In this document: positions 23,478-32,547 of the stretch, in pieces
Position numbering within the stretch: the first letter of the stretch is position 1
Layout: each line of letters opens with the position of its first letter
From: an uncultured bacterium
Lineage (GTDB): Bacteria; Bacillota; Negativicutes; Veillonellales; Veillonellaceae
NCBI GenBank assembly: GCA_905214495.1
Contig: CAJMLW010000017.1
Coordinates: 1-35,946, forward strand
DNA: 35,946 nucleotides
Reading direction: 5' to 3'
Position numbers and translations under genes: made by a program
Notes under the pieces: model-generated
What the model was told of the DNA's origin: nothing
The model's input: the letters and a program-made list of their open reading frames with translations, nothing else
Databases searched by the model: none

Positions 23478-24515
23478 ATGAAAGATAACGAAATAACTTC
23501 ATTTGATAAAGAATTGAATAAATTCCTCCAACCTAAGTGCCTAATACCTGGTGGCCTTGGTTTATGGGAAACCTATTTTCGTAAAATTTGTACGGCTTGG
23601 GGCCGTATCGTTAGTGAAATTAGACCTCAGCACATCATATTTTCCGCCGATAATGGGTGTAATATGGAAGGTTATGTAGGCTATAACTATGAGGTAACGC
23701 AAAAGCAGTCTCGTAATATGCTCTTGGGTCGTTCGTCGGCTACACAGTTTTGTAACTTTAACAATATTCCTTATGAAGTTGTGGATGTAGGAATTGCCTC
23801 AGATGATGGCATCGGAGTGAATTGCAAGGTAGCAAAGGGGACAAAGAATATATTAAACCATCCTGCTATGAGTGAGGATGAATTTAATAGTGCCTTTCAA
23901 GCTGGCTATGGACGAGTTGAACATTATGTAAAGCAAGGGATAAATCTTTTTTCCTTTGGTGAAATGGGACTCGGTAATACGACGACTTCTGCCTGTGTGT
24001 TGTCTGCTTTGACTGGGGCTGATCCCACTGAAACAGTAGGCCCCGGTTCTTGGCCCGATAAAACAGATTTGATGAAACGAAAAATTGATTTTGTGCGCGC
24101 TGTATTAGATAAGCATAAGGCTAGTATCGTTTCTGACAGTGAAGCTGAAAGAGTTCGTAAAATTGTAGCCCATGTAGGGGGCTTTGATATTGCTGCTATT
24201 CTTGGGGCTATGCTCGCTTGTGTTGAGTTTAAAAAGCCCTTCGTCATTGATGGCTTTATTACAGCTGTAGCAGCAGCTTGTGCGGTACATATGAATGATC
24301 GTGTTAAGGATTATGCATTGCCATCTCATAACTCTCGAGAAAAAGGCACAGAGTTAGCTTTAGCAGAGGTAGATATTACACAAGACATGGTTCCTATTCA
24401 AGCCCACATGTCAATGGGGGAAGGGACAGGAGCTATCTTAATGGTTCAAATGTTGAAAACGACACAGCATATGTTTGTAAACGTAGGGACCTTTGCAGAT
24501 TTGATGAAATTATAA
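23478..24515 (+). CDS. cobT: CobT-family phosphoribosyltransferase (cobamide lower-ligand activation)
   Basis: CobT transfers phosphoribose from nicotinate mononucleotide to the lower-ligand base of cobamides. The 345-residue chain has the family core: GEMGLGNTTTSACVLSALTG (161-180), VGGFDIAAILGA (233-244), VIDGFITAVAA, and MGEGTGAIL with the likely catalytic Glu315. The N-terminal third differs from classical enzymes: SADNGCNMEGYVGY, then EVTQKQSRNMLLGRSSATQF, in place of the usual ADHG and NF-GGAA motifs. This suggests an unusual base specificity, such as the phenolic ligands handled by ArsAB-type enzymes in Sporomusa and Veillonella. The start follows the Nudix stop by one base. Confidence 0.82.
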   Translation: MKDNEITSFDKELNKFLQPKCLIPGGLGLWETYFRKICTAWGRIVSEIRPQHIIFSADNGCNMEGYVGYNYEVTQKQSRNMLLGRSSATQFCNFNNIPYEVVDVGIASDDGIGVNCKVAKGTKNILNHPAMSEDEFNSAFQAGYGRVEHYVKQGINLFSFGEMGLGNTTTSACVLSALTGADPTETVGPGSWPDKTDLMKRKIDFVRAVLDKHKASIVSDSEAERVRKIVAHVGGFDIAAILGAMLACVEFKKPFVIDGFITAVAAACAVHMNDRVKDYALPSHNSREKGTELALAEVDITQDMVPIQAHMSMGEGTGAILMVQMLKTTQHMFVNVGTFADLMKL

Positions 24516-24524
24516 GGGGAAAGA

Positions 24525-25838
24525 ATGGAAATAAATAAATACTTTGATATACATTTTGAGCGCGCTGATGATGCAACTATCGCTAAAAGACTGATAGGTG
24601 GGGCTAAGATTAAGGGACCTGCTTTGGTTATCCTAATCCTCTCTATGTTTATTGCCTCTATTGGGTTGAATATGAATAGTACAGCAGTTGTTATTGGTGC
24701 TATGCTTATATCGCCGTTGATGGGACCTATTTTAGCAACTGGTTTTGGTTTTGCTACGCTTAATTTTACAGTTGTGAAAAGCGGTATTTTAAGATTATCC
24801 TTACAGATTATGATTGCTGTTTTGGCATCTGCTTTATATTTTTATATTTCCCCCGTTCAAACGGCTACATCTGAACTGTTAGCGCGTACAGAACCGAGTA
24901 TTTTTGATGTATTCATTGCTATATTTGGTGGGTTAGCTGGGATTATTGGGCAAACGCGTAAGACTTTAGATAATGTTATACCAGGGGTTGCGATTGCGAC
25001 TGCACTTATGCCACCATTATGTACGGCAGGATATGGACTTGCTAATGGAAATTGGCATTATTTCTTTGGGGCTGGTTATCTATTCTTTATAAATGCATTT
25101 TTCATCTTTTTTGCATCTTTCATTGTTTTAAAGGGTGTATATAGTTTGCCATCCTATAAGCAAGCAGAAGAGGTTAATCGTCGTAACCAGCTAATATTTC
25201 TCGTGATTGGTCTTATTATGGCTATACCAAGTATTTATGCAGGCTATGATATGACCATCAAGTATTCTGCGTCAAATCATATGGAGCAGTTTATTAAGCA
25301 TGATATTAATCAAGAGGGACGTCGACAAGTGATTGATTATTCATTGGATCAAACGAATAAGCTAGTAGACATAGTAGTTATAGGAGCTCCTGTGACTTCA
25401 GAGGAGCAAGCCCAGTTGGATGACAAGTTACATAAGGATGAGTACTTGCAGCCTTATACATTACGATTTGTTAATAGCGTAGATGAGAAAAAATCTACTA
25501 TGGATAAGACGAACTTGAATAAATCTTCAGAGAATCTTGAAACATATAAAAACTTGAGTAATCTATACCAGCCGACTTATCAATTAGTAAGTGAAACTAT
25601 AAATACTATGAAAACGACAGAAGCTGAAGCAAAGGCGTTATTTCCGTTTGTAAGCAAAGTGGAAGGCATGCCTTTAATAGATAACCTAGAACAGCCTAAA
25701 GCGAGTCGCTATATGGTGATTATCCATACTACATCCATTATATCTGATGCAGATTTGGAACGAATAAAAGCTTGGTTAGAGGCTAAATTATCAGCACCTG
25801 TAACTATTTCTATCGAGCAAACAACGTCAACTCTATAA
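24525..25838 (+). CDS. DUF389-family membrane protein
   Basis: This 437-residue protein has the DUF389 signature: IGLNMNSTAVVIGAMLISPL, then MGPILATGFGFA, and later GGLAGIIGQTRKTLDNVIPG with IATALMPPLCTAGYGLANG. About six membrane segments occupy residues 28-240; the remainder is a soluble C-terminal domain of about 190 residues. Its function is unknown. AGGGGAAAG precedes the ATG, 9 bases after the cobT-like stop, so it is the third gene of the Nudix-cobT operon. Linkage to cobamide genes is suggestive but may be chance. Confidence 0.85.
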   Translation: MEINKYFDIHFERADDATIAKRLIGGAKIKGPALVILILSMFIASIGLNMNSTAVVIGAMLISPLMGPILATGFGFATLNFTVVKSGILRLSLQIMIAVLASALYFYISPVQTATSELLARTEPSIFDVFIAIFGGLAGIIGQTRKTLDNVIPGVAIATALMPPLCTAGYGLANGNWHYFFGAGYLFFINAFFIFFASFIVLKGVYSLPSYKQAEEVNRRNQLIFLVIGLIMAIPSIYAGYDMTIKYSASNHMEQFIKHDINQEGRRQVIDYSLDQTNKLVDIVVIGAPVTSEEQAQLDDKLHKDEYLQPYTLRFVNSVDEKKSTMDKTNLNKSSENLETYKNLSNLYQPTYQLVSETINTMKTTEAEAKALFPFVSKVEGMPLIDNLEQPKASRYMVIIHTTSIISDADLERIKAWLEAKLSAPVTISIEQTTSTL

Positions 25839-25925
25839 GGGAGCTATCATCCTAGCGTTCTAATTGATCGTTAATAATATATGTATCTGATACAATACCT
25901 TCTTATGACAAATTCTATAGATATG

Positions 25926-25956
25926 AAAAGGGGCTGTTTTGTTACAGCCCCTTTTT
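25926..25956. terminator. Bidirectional terminator between DUF389 gene and dxs-like gene
   Basis: A perfect 12-bp stem pairs 25926-25937 (AAAAGGGGCTGT) with 25944-25955, loop TTTGTT, with T and A tracts on each side. Confidence 0.92.
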
Positions 25957-25973
25957 GGCATATATGTATTGGA

Positions 25974-27728
25974 TTAATGTTGGATGTTTCGTATATCATC
26001 TAAGATGTGTTTAAAATCAAAATGATTTTGTTGTAATACATCTTCTGGTTTGTATCGGTCGTAGAATTGTTTGGAAATGCCATAGTTTAAGACATTCATG
26101 GACGTTTTCCCATAATAGCTAGCAATTTTTTGACCATAGCCACCTTCGAGTTCACCGTCCTCCAAGGTGATGACGATATTGTGGTTCTTTCTTAACTTAT
26201 TCAATGTATCGGTGGCTAAACTAGAAATACAAAGTGGTTTTACAAGCGTCGGTGAGATATGCATGGCGTCATGTATTGCGTGGCTAAGTTCGACAGCCTT
26301 ATGGTAGAAATTACCGACACCTATGATGGCAATCGTACTACCCGATTGGGTTATGTCATACGACGTTACAGGACATCCTGTTGTATTGGATTGACTAGTT
26401 TCGTAAATCGGTGACCCTACAGGAATACGGATGGCGATAGGATGATTGTGATGTTCTAATCCATAACGAATGGAAGATTCTAATTCCTCTACTGTTGTAG
26501 GTGCCAGGTACATGAGGTTTGGCATGTTGCCGAGCATGGTAATATCGTTGAATCCAAGGTGTGTCATGTCCTTGTTACCATAAATGGATGCACGATATAC
26601 GAGGATTAGTGCATTGCTATTGTTAATACATAGGTCATTAATAATTTGATCATAGGCACGTTGTAAAAATGTACTGTAAATCGGTAAAATCGGTGTGCCA
26701 CCGTTATGGGCAATGCCAGCAAGTAATGTTGTAGCATGTTCCTCTGCAATGCCTACGTCGATGTATTGAGCACCTAATTTTTCACGTATATCTTTGGTTA
26801 AACAGAAACCGCCAGGCGTAGCAGCTGTAACGATACATGCAGCTTTGTTTTGCTCCAGTGCATCAATGAGTTGTTTTGCAACGATAGATTCATAGCTGTT
26901 GGTATAGCGTTTTTTTGTTTCCCCTGTGTCAATATCAAATCCGGATGGATTATGAAAGCTTTCAGGATTGGTAATAGCCTTGTTGTAACCATAGCCCTTT
27001 GTCGTATGGATGTGGAGCACTATCGGTGTTGTCTCTGTTTTACATTCTTTTAGAGCCTTTATTACGGGTGGCAACGAATTACCATCGTCGACGTAACGAT
27101 ACAAAAAGCCTAGAGCTTTAAAGATGTTATTAGGGCTTTCACCATTAGTTTCGCGTAATTGTTGCAGATGGCTATACAAACCGCCGTGATTTTCTACAAT
27201 AGATTGGTCGTTGTCGTTGATGATAATCAAACATTGAGAGGACATTGTGGCTAAGTGATTTAATGCTTCATAAGCCTCGCCACCAGAGAGAGCTCCGTCG
27301 CCGATTAAAGTAATAATTGGATGTGTTTTATGCTGTAAATCGCGTCCAATCATGAGCCCACAAGCTAAACTGAGGCTTGTGGAAGCATGGCCTAAGTGAA
27401 ATGCGTCGTAGGTGCTTTCATCAGGATTGCTATAACCGGATACGGTGTGAAATTTGTCTTTATTTTTAAAGCCTTCGTAACGGCCTGTTAAAATTTTATG
27501 AGCATAACTTTGATGGGAAATATCAAATATAAATTGAGCATCATCAGGGCTGAACACATGATGCAAGGCAACAATAATTTCAGTGGCTCCTAAAGATGAA
27601 CCAATGTGACCGCCAATGTGTGATGTTCTATGGATAATTAAATTGCGTATATGTTGTGCGATGACCTCGAGTTCTGTGAGAGAACAGTCGCGCAAATCGC
27701 TAGGAATTTGAATGTCTGTCAGTTCCAT
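25974..27728 (-). CDS. dxs: Divergent, short DXS-like thiamine-diphosphate enzyme
   Basis: The protein resembles 1-deoxy-D-xylulose-5-phosphate synthase, which makes the precursor of isoprenoids, thiamine and pyridoxal. At 584 residues it is about 35 shorter than usual. It keeps His41 (GGHIGSSLG), the ThDP motif GDGALSGG (143-150) with NDND, the catalytic Glu329 (IAEEH), YSTFLQRAYDQ and His390. It lacks most of the segment between the ThDP domain and the GFxY strand. The DRAGxVGxDGxTH block reads YRASIYGNKDMTH, so a lysine replaces the E. coli Asp427 position, with Asp387 next to it. TAGGAGA precedes the ATG. It may be a paralog with altered chemistry. Confidence 0.78.
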   Translation of the reverse strand: MELTDIQIPSDLRDCSLTELEVIAQHIRNLIIHRTSHIGGHIGSSLGATEIIVALHHVFSPDDAQFIFDISHQSYAHKILTGRYEGFKNKDKFHTVSGYSNPDESTYDAFHLGHASTSLSLACGLMIGRDLQHKTHPIITLIGDGALSGGEAYEALNHLATMSSQCLIIINDNDQSIVENHGGLYSHLQQLRETNGESPNNIFKALGFLYRYVDDGNSLPPVIKALKECKTETTPIVLHIHTTKGYGYNKAITNPESFHNPSGFDIDTGETKKRYTNSYESIVAKQLIDALEQNKAACIVTAATPGGFCLTKDIREKLGAQYIDVGIAEEHATTLLAGIAHNGGTPILPIYSTFLQRAYDQIINDLCINNSNALILVYRASIYGNKDMTHLGFNDITMLGNMPNLMYLAPTTVEELESSIRYGLEHHNHPIAIRIPVGSPIYETSQSNTTGCPVTSYDITQSGSTIAIIGVGNFYHKAVELSHAIHDAMHISPTLVKPLCISSLATDTLNKLRKNHNIVITLEDGELEGGYGQKIASYYGKTSMNVLNYGISKQFYDRYKPEDVLQQNHFDFKHILDDIRNIQH

Positions 27729-28161
27729 AGGTCTCCTACATGATCCATACTAATGGATAAATCAATTACAGTTAATGAAATATATGACTCATTAATAGTT
27801 ATTATAACATTATAGAGTAAAATTATTTATAAACAAAAAGGAAATTCGATATATTTAGATATATAAATAAGTAATTTTAGGGTTTATGTATCTTTACGTA
27901 CAATATTTTTCACTTTAAAGTGGTATAATAAAAAATACACAACATATAGAGTTCTATATATTTTATTAGGAATAGTCATGTTCTATATACCACATTGGAA
28001 TATGGTAAAACCTAGAATTAATCTCTGTTTGTTGTATAATATATTTAATATTTAATTTTTTAGATGTGTAGTTAAAAGCTTTATTATTTAACTTTTACTT
28101 AAATGTATGAAGAAAAATGGTGGGAGCGTACCAATTCTTCGTTTTTTCAAGAGAGGTATAT
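27729..28161. other. AT-rich divergent intergenic region
   Basis: No gene is seen. A small hairpin (ATCCAT 27743-27748 with ATGGAT 27753-27758) lies just before the dxs-like start. Two candidate -10 elements for the downstream gene are TATAAT at 27924-27929 and at 28035-28040, both without good -35 boxes. The first directly follows a perfect 12-bp palindrome, CACTTTAAAGTG (27911-27922). GTTCTATATA occurs at 27951-27960 and again at 27980-27989. Confidence 0.55.
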
Positions 28162-31100
28162 ATGCAAAAATCCTTACGTATGGGGATCGATGTTGGCTCT
28201 ACAACGGTCAAGGTCGTTTTGTTGGACGAACAAGATAATTATTTGTATAAAAAATATATCCGACATTACGCCAATATTTTGGATACTGTTCATACATTGC
28301 TACAAGAGGCTCAAGTGGGCTATGAAGAAGCAAAAGTACATGTAGCAATTACAGGTTCTGGCGGTATGGCGATGGCTGATAAGGTGCGTATACCTTTTGT
28401 ACAAGAAGTAATTGCCGAAACAAAGGCGATAAAAGCATTGTACCCACAAACAGATGTTATTATAGAGCTTGGTGGTGAAGATGCTAAGGTTACGTATCTA
28501 GGTCGTACTGCAGAACATCGCATGAATGGTTCTTGTGCCGGTGGTACAGGTGCTTTCATAGATCAAATGGCAACATTATTGCAAACTGATGCATCCGGTC
28601 TTAATCAATTAGCGATGAATGCGGATACTATTTATCCGATTGCTGCTCGCTGCGGCGTATTTGCGAAAACAGATGTGCAAGCGTTGTTAAACCAAGGCGC
28701 ATCTCATGAAAATATTGCGAAGTCCGTATTTCAAGCTATTGTAAACCAAACAATTGCAGGCCTTGCATGTGGTCATAAAATTGAAGGGAATGTAGCCTTC
28801 CTCGGTGGTCCATTGACATTCTTATCCGAATTACGTCAATGCTTCTGTGACACCTTAGAACTCGATGAAGCACATCGTATCATCCCTGAAAATGGTGAGT
28901 TGTTTATTGCCCTAGGCGCAGCTCTTATGAATGATGAATGTCGTGATATTACAGTAGGTGAATTGACGAAGGAAATCGGTGCGCTTATTGGTGTACCAAT
29001 GGAAGCTACCGATCGTGTGGATCCGTTGTTTAAGAATGAAGAAGAATTAGAGGCATTCCGTGCACGTCATGCTAAGGCGGTAACACCGAAGGGTGATATT
29101 AAAGATGCTGAAGGCCCATGTTACCTCGGTATCGATGCGGGTTCTACGACGTTGAAAGTAGTCTTGATCAATAGCAAGAATGAAATCATCTTCTCTCACT
29201 ATGGCCCAAATCATGGTAAACCATTAGAAAAATCCCAAGAACTAATAGAGAAAATCTATAGCTTATTGCCAAAAGGAGCTTACATCGCTCATTCTGGTGT
29301 AACTGGATATGGCGAAGCCTTCTTGAAACGCGCTCTTGGTATCGATATTGGGGAAGTAGAAACAATTGCCCATTATCGCGCTGCTCAATTCTTCTGCCCT
29401 GATGTATCCTTCATCTTGGATATTGGCGGTCAAGATATGAAATGTACAAAGGTACGCGATGGATACATTGAAGACATCGTATTGAATGAAGCCTGCTCCT
29501 CTGGTTGTGGTTCCTTTATTGATACCTTTGCTACATCCTTGCGTTTGCCGATTGAGCAATTTGCCAAAGAAGGTTTATTGGCACCTATGCCAATCGATTT
29601 GGGGTCTCGTTGTACCGTATTTATGAATTCCAAGGTAAAACAGGCGCAAAAAGAAGGGGCTACTGTACCGGATATCGCCGCTGGCCTTGCATATTCTGTT
29701 ATCAAGAATGCATTGTATAAGGTGCTTAAGGTAAAAGATCCTAAGGAATTAGGTGACCACATCGTCGTACAAGGCGGTACATTCTATAATGAAGCGGTGC
29801 TTCGTGCCTTTGAAAAATTAATGGGTGTTGAAGTAATTCGCCCTGATGTATCCGGCTTGATGGGTGCTTATGGTATGGCATTGCTCGCTTCTGAAGCGGC
29901 AGAAGAGTTACAAAATCAACATAGCACATTGCTTGATAGCGACGGCTTGAAATCCTTGCAAGTGTCTACATCCATGCGTAATTGCGGATTGTGCTCTAAT
30001 AATTGCATGCTTACCATCAATGCATTCTCCGATGGCCGTACCTATGTAACAGGCAATCGTTGCGACCGTGGTGCTGGTGATATGATTCAAGAGAAACATA
30101 AGCCTGTTCCCAATATGGTAGACGTAAAATTACGCCGTTATTTTGATTACTTCTTAAAGAAAAATATTCCTGAGTTTGAAGGTAAATTGCGTATTGGTAT
30201 TCCTCGCGTCCTCAATATGTACGAAGATTTCCCATTCTGGTTTACATTCTTCAATCAATTAGGCTGCGAAGTGGTATTGTCCGATTATACGACAAAGGAT
30301 CAATATAATAAGGCAATTGATACCATCCCATCTGATACAGCATGTTATCCTGCTAAGGCCGTTCATGGTCATATTCGTGATCTTGCCCAAGCCCAAGTTG
30401 ATTTAATCTGGTATCCATGTATTCAACATGGTCCAAAGGAATTTAGCCGCGACAATAATTACCATTGCCCTATGGTTATTTCCTACCCAGAATTGATTCG
30501 AAACAATATGCAAGATGTGATGGGAAAAACGCCATTTTATGCGCCATTTTTACCACTAGCAGATAAGAAATCATTGGTGCCTGCCTTGGTGAAAGCCTTA
30601 AAAGATTTGCCATTCTCTAAATCTGAAATTTCTAATGCCGTTGAGACCGCTTGGGCCGAACAAGAAAAATGTAAGGCTGACTATCGCGAGATGACAAAGA
30701 AAACTGTATCTCGTCTCGTAGCAGAACAAGTGCCTACCATCGTATTGGCAGGTCGTCCATATCACTTAGACTCCGGTATTAATCATGGTATCCCTGAGCT
30801 CATTACCTCTCTTGGTATGGCGGTTCTTACCGAAGATGGTGTAGCACCATTAGGTAAGGATATTAAACATCTTCGCGTTGTAGACCAATGGTCATACCAT
30901 AGTCGTCTATATCATGCAGCCGAATTTGTAAGTCGTACGGAAGGCTTCCAAATTGTTGAGTTGAACTCTTTTGGTTGTGGTCTTGATTCCATTGTGGCAG
31001 ACCAAGTAAAGGATATCTTATCTGCAAAGCATAAGATTCATACATTGCTTAAAATTGATGAAGGTACAAATTTAGGCGCTGTCACTATTCGCTTACGTTC

Positions 31101-32418
31101 CTTGCAATCCGTAATGGAACGGAGTATGCGTAAACACCATAATCCAGAGGCTCCTATAGAGACCGTTATTGATGATACACCAGCATATGATTATGAACGT
31201 GTTGTCTTTACCGAAGAAATGCGTAAGACCTATAAGATTTTGGTGCCTCAAATGTCACCTCTTCATTTTCAATTGTTGGAGCCGGTGCTTAAGTCTGAAG
31301 GTTATGATTTTGATATGTTGCCTGCTCCAACTCGTGAAGATGTAGAAATCGGTCTAAAGTATATCAATAATGATGCATGTTATCCTGCTATCATCGTTGT
31401 AGGCCAATTGATGAGCGCCCTATTGTCCGGTAAGTATGATGTTAATAAAACAGCTGTTATCATCTCTCAAACTGGTGGTGGTTGTCGTGCAACAAATTAC
31501 ATTGGCTATTTGCGTAAAGCCCTCATCGATGCAGGTATGAAACAAGTTCCAATCTTGTCACTTAATGCGAGTGATATGGAACGTCAACCTGGCTTTAAGT
31601 TGACTAAATCCTTCTTACATCGCATGATTCAAGCCGTAGTATACGGCGATGCGTTGATGCAATGTGTATTGGCTACGCGCCCTTATGAAATTAATCCGGG
31701 ATCTGCAGATGCATTGTGCGATTATTGGGTTAAAAAATTACGGGAACGTATTACAAAAGCTAATATATTCCAATATAGTAAATATATTAAGAACATCATT
31801 GAAGACTTTGACAATTTACCAGTCGATAAATCTAAGCCGAAACCTCGTGTTGGCGTGGTAGGTGAAATCTACGTTAAATTCCATCCAAGTGCGAACAACC
31901 ATATTAATGAACTTATAGAAAAAGAAGGCGGCGAGGTTGTAACCTCTGGTCTACTAGACTTTTTCTTGTACTGTGCGATGGATAGTACATATCGTGCTAA
32001 ACACTTAGATGGTACATGGCTTTCCGGATTCTTTGGATCCTTGGCTCGCGAAGCGTTAGAATTATACCGCTTGCCATATGCAAAAGCTGTTGCAGCATCT
32101 AAGCATTTTGATCCATTGCAACGGATGACGAAGGTTGCAAAAGAAGCGGCTCATTATATTGACCTTGGTAATCAATGCGGTGAAGGTTGGTTCCTTACAG
32201 GTGATATGATTGATCTTATCGAAAAAGGTGCAAAACAAGTAGTTTGCTTGCAACCATTTGGCTGCTTACCTAACCACGTTAGTGGTAAAGGCATGGTAAA
32301 AACATTATCCGAAGCATATCCTGATGTGCGCATTGCAGCCATCGATTATGACCCAGGTTCCAGTGCGGTAAACCAAGCAAATCGATTGAAGTTGTTGTTA
32401 GCAACAATGTTCGAATGA
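28162..32418 (+). CDS. Giant tandem ASKHA activase / 2-hydroxyacyl-CoA dehydratase-like protein
   Basis: This 1418-residue protein fuses two BadF/BcrA-type ATPase activase domains to dehydratase-like domains. Activase 1 begins GIDVGSTTVKVVLLD (about 8) and has Cys125 in GSCAGGTGAF; activase 2 begins GIDAGSTTLKVVLIN (about 322) and has Cys445 and Cys449 in ACSSGCGSF. These cysteines bind a [4Fe-4S] cluster in relatives. A cysteine cluster follows (Cys608, 611, 615, 634), then a DUF2229-like region (RIGIPRVLNMYEDFPFW near 675; TACYPAKAVHGH near 727) and an HgdB-like end (QTGGGCRATNY near 1107; QPFGCLPNHVSGKG near 1365). GAGAGG precedes ATG 28162. It is presumably an ATP-driven low-potential electron transfer enzyme; the substrate is unknown. 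Confidence 0.88.
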   Translation: MQKSLRMGIDVGSTTVKVVLLDEQDNYLYKKYIRHYANILDTVHTLLQEAQVGYEEAKVHVAITGSGGMAMADKVRIPFVQEVIAETKAIKALYPQTDVIIELGGEDAKVTYLGRTAEHRMNGSCAGGTGAFIDQMATLLQTDASGLNQLAMNADTIYPIAARCGVFAKTDVQALLNQGASHENIAKSVFQAIVNQTIAGLACGHKIEGNVAFLGGPLTFLSELRQCFCDTLELDEAHRIIPENGELFIALGAALMNDECRDITVGELTKEIGALIGVPMEATDRVDPLFKNEEELEAFRARHAKAVTPKGDIKDAEGPCYLGIDAGSTTLKVVLINSKNEIIFSHYGPNHGKPLEKSQELIEKIYSLLPKGAYIAHSGVTGYGEAFLKRALGIDIGEVETIAHYRAAQFFCPDVSFILDIGGQDMKCTKVRDGYIEDIVLNEACSSGCGSFIDTFATSLRLPIEQFAKEGLLAPMPIDLGSRCTVFMNSKVKQAQKEGATVPDIAAGLAYSVIKNALYKVLKVKDPKELGDHIVVQGGTFYNEAVLRAFEKLMGVEVIRPDVSGLMGAYGMALLASEAAEELQNQHSTLLDSDGLKSLQVSTSMRNCGLCSNNCMLTINAFSDGRTYVTGNRCDRGAGDMIQEKHKPVPNMVDVKLRRYFDYFLKKNIPEFEGKLRIGIPRVLNMYEDFPFWFTFFNQLGCEVVLSDYTTKDQYNKAIDTIPSDTACYPAKAVHGHIRDLAQAQVDLIWYPCIQHGPKEFSRDNNYHCPMVISYPELIRNNMQDVMGKTPFYAPFLPLADKKSLVPALVKALKDLPFSKSEISNAVETAWAEQEKCKADYREMTKKTVSRLVAEQVPTIVLAGRPYHLDSGINHGIPELITSLGMAVLTEDGVAPLGKDIKHLRVVDQWSYHSRLYHAAEFVSRTEGFQIVELNSFGCGLDSIVADQVKDILSAKHKIHTLLKIDEGTNLGAVTIRLRSLQSVMERSMRKHHNPEAPIETVIDDTPAYDYERVVFTEEMRKTYKILVPQMSPLHFQLLEPVLKSEGYDFDMLPAPTREDVEIGLKYINNDACYPAIIVVGQLMSALLSGKYDVNKTAVIISQTGGGCRATNYIGYLRKALIDAGMKQVPILSLNASDMERQPGFKLTKSFLHRMIQAVVYGDALMQCVLATRPYEINPGSADALCDYWVKKLRERITKANIFQYSKYIKNIIEDFDNLPVDKSKPKPRVGVVGEIYVKFHPSANNHINELIEKEGGEVVTSGLLDFFLYCAMDSTYRAKHLDGTWLSGFFGSLAREALELYRLPYAKAVAASKHFDPLQRMTKVAKEAAHYIDLGNQCGEGWFLTGDMIDLIEKGAKQVVCLQPFGCLPNHVSGKGMVKTLSEAYPDVRIAAIDYDPGSSAVNQANRLKLLLATMFE

Positions 32419-32457
32419 TAATGTAATAGTCAATTATATAATCATCATATATAGAAA

Positions 32458-32540
32458 AAAGCGTCCCTGATATCTATCCCTTTTACTGGTTATTCAGGAA
32501 AAGGGGTACATATCATATCACTAGGGACGCTTTCTTTATG
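32458..32540. terminator. Long multi-segment bidirectional terminator
   Basis: An 11-bp outer stem (32458-32468 with 32523-32533) encloses GATAT with ATATC (32469-32473 with 32515-32519) and an inner arm in which CCCTTTT (32478-32484) pairs with AAAAGGG (32499-32505) and CTG with CAG. T and A tracts flank it. It separates convergent genes and is unusually elaborate for a terminator. Confidence 0.8.
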
Positions 32541-32547
32541 AAATTAA

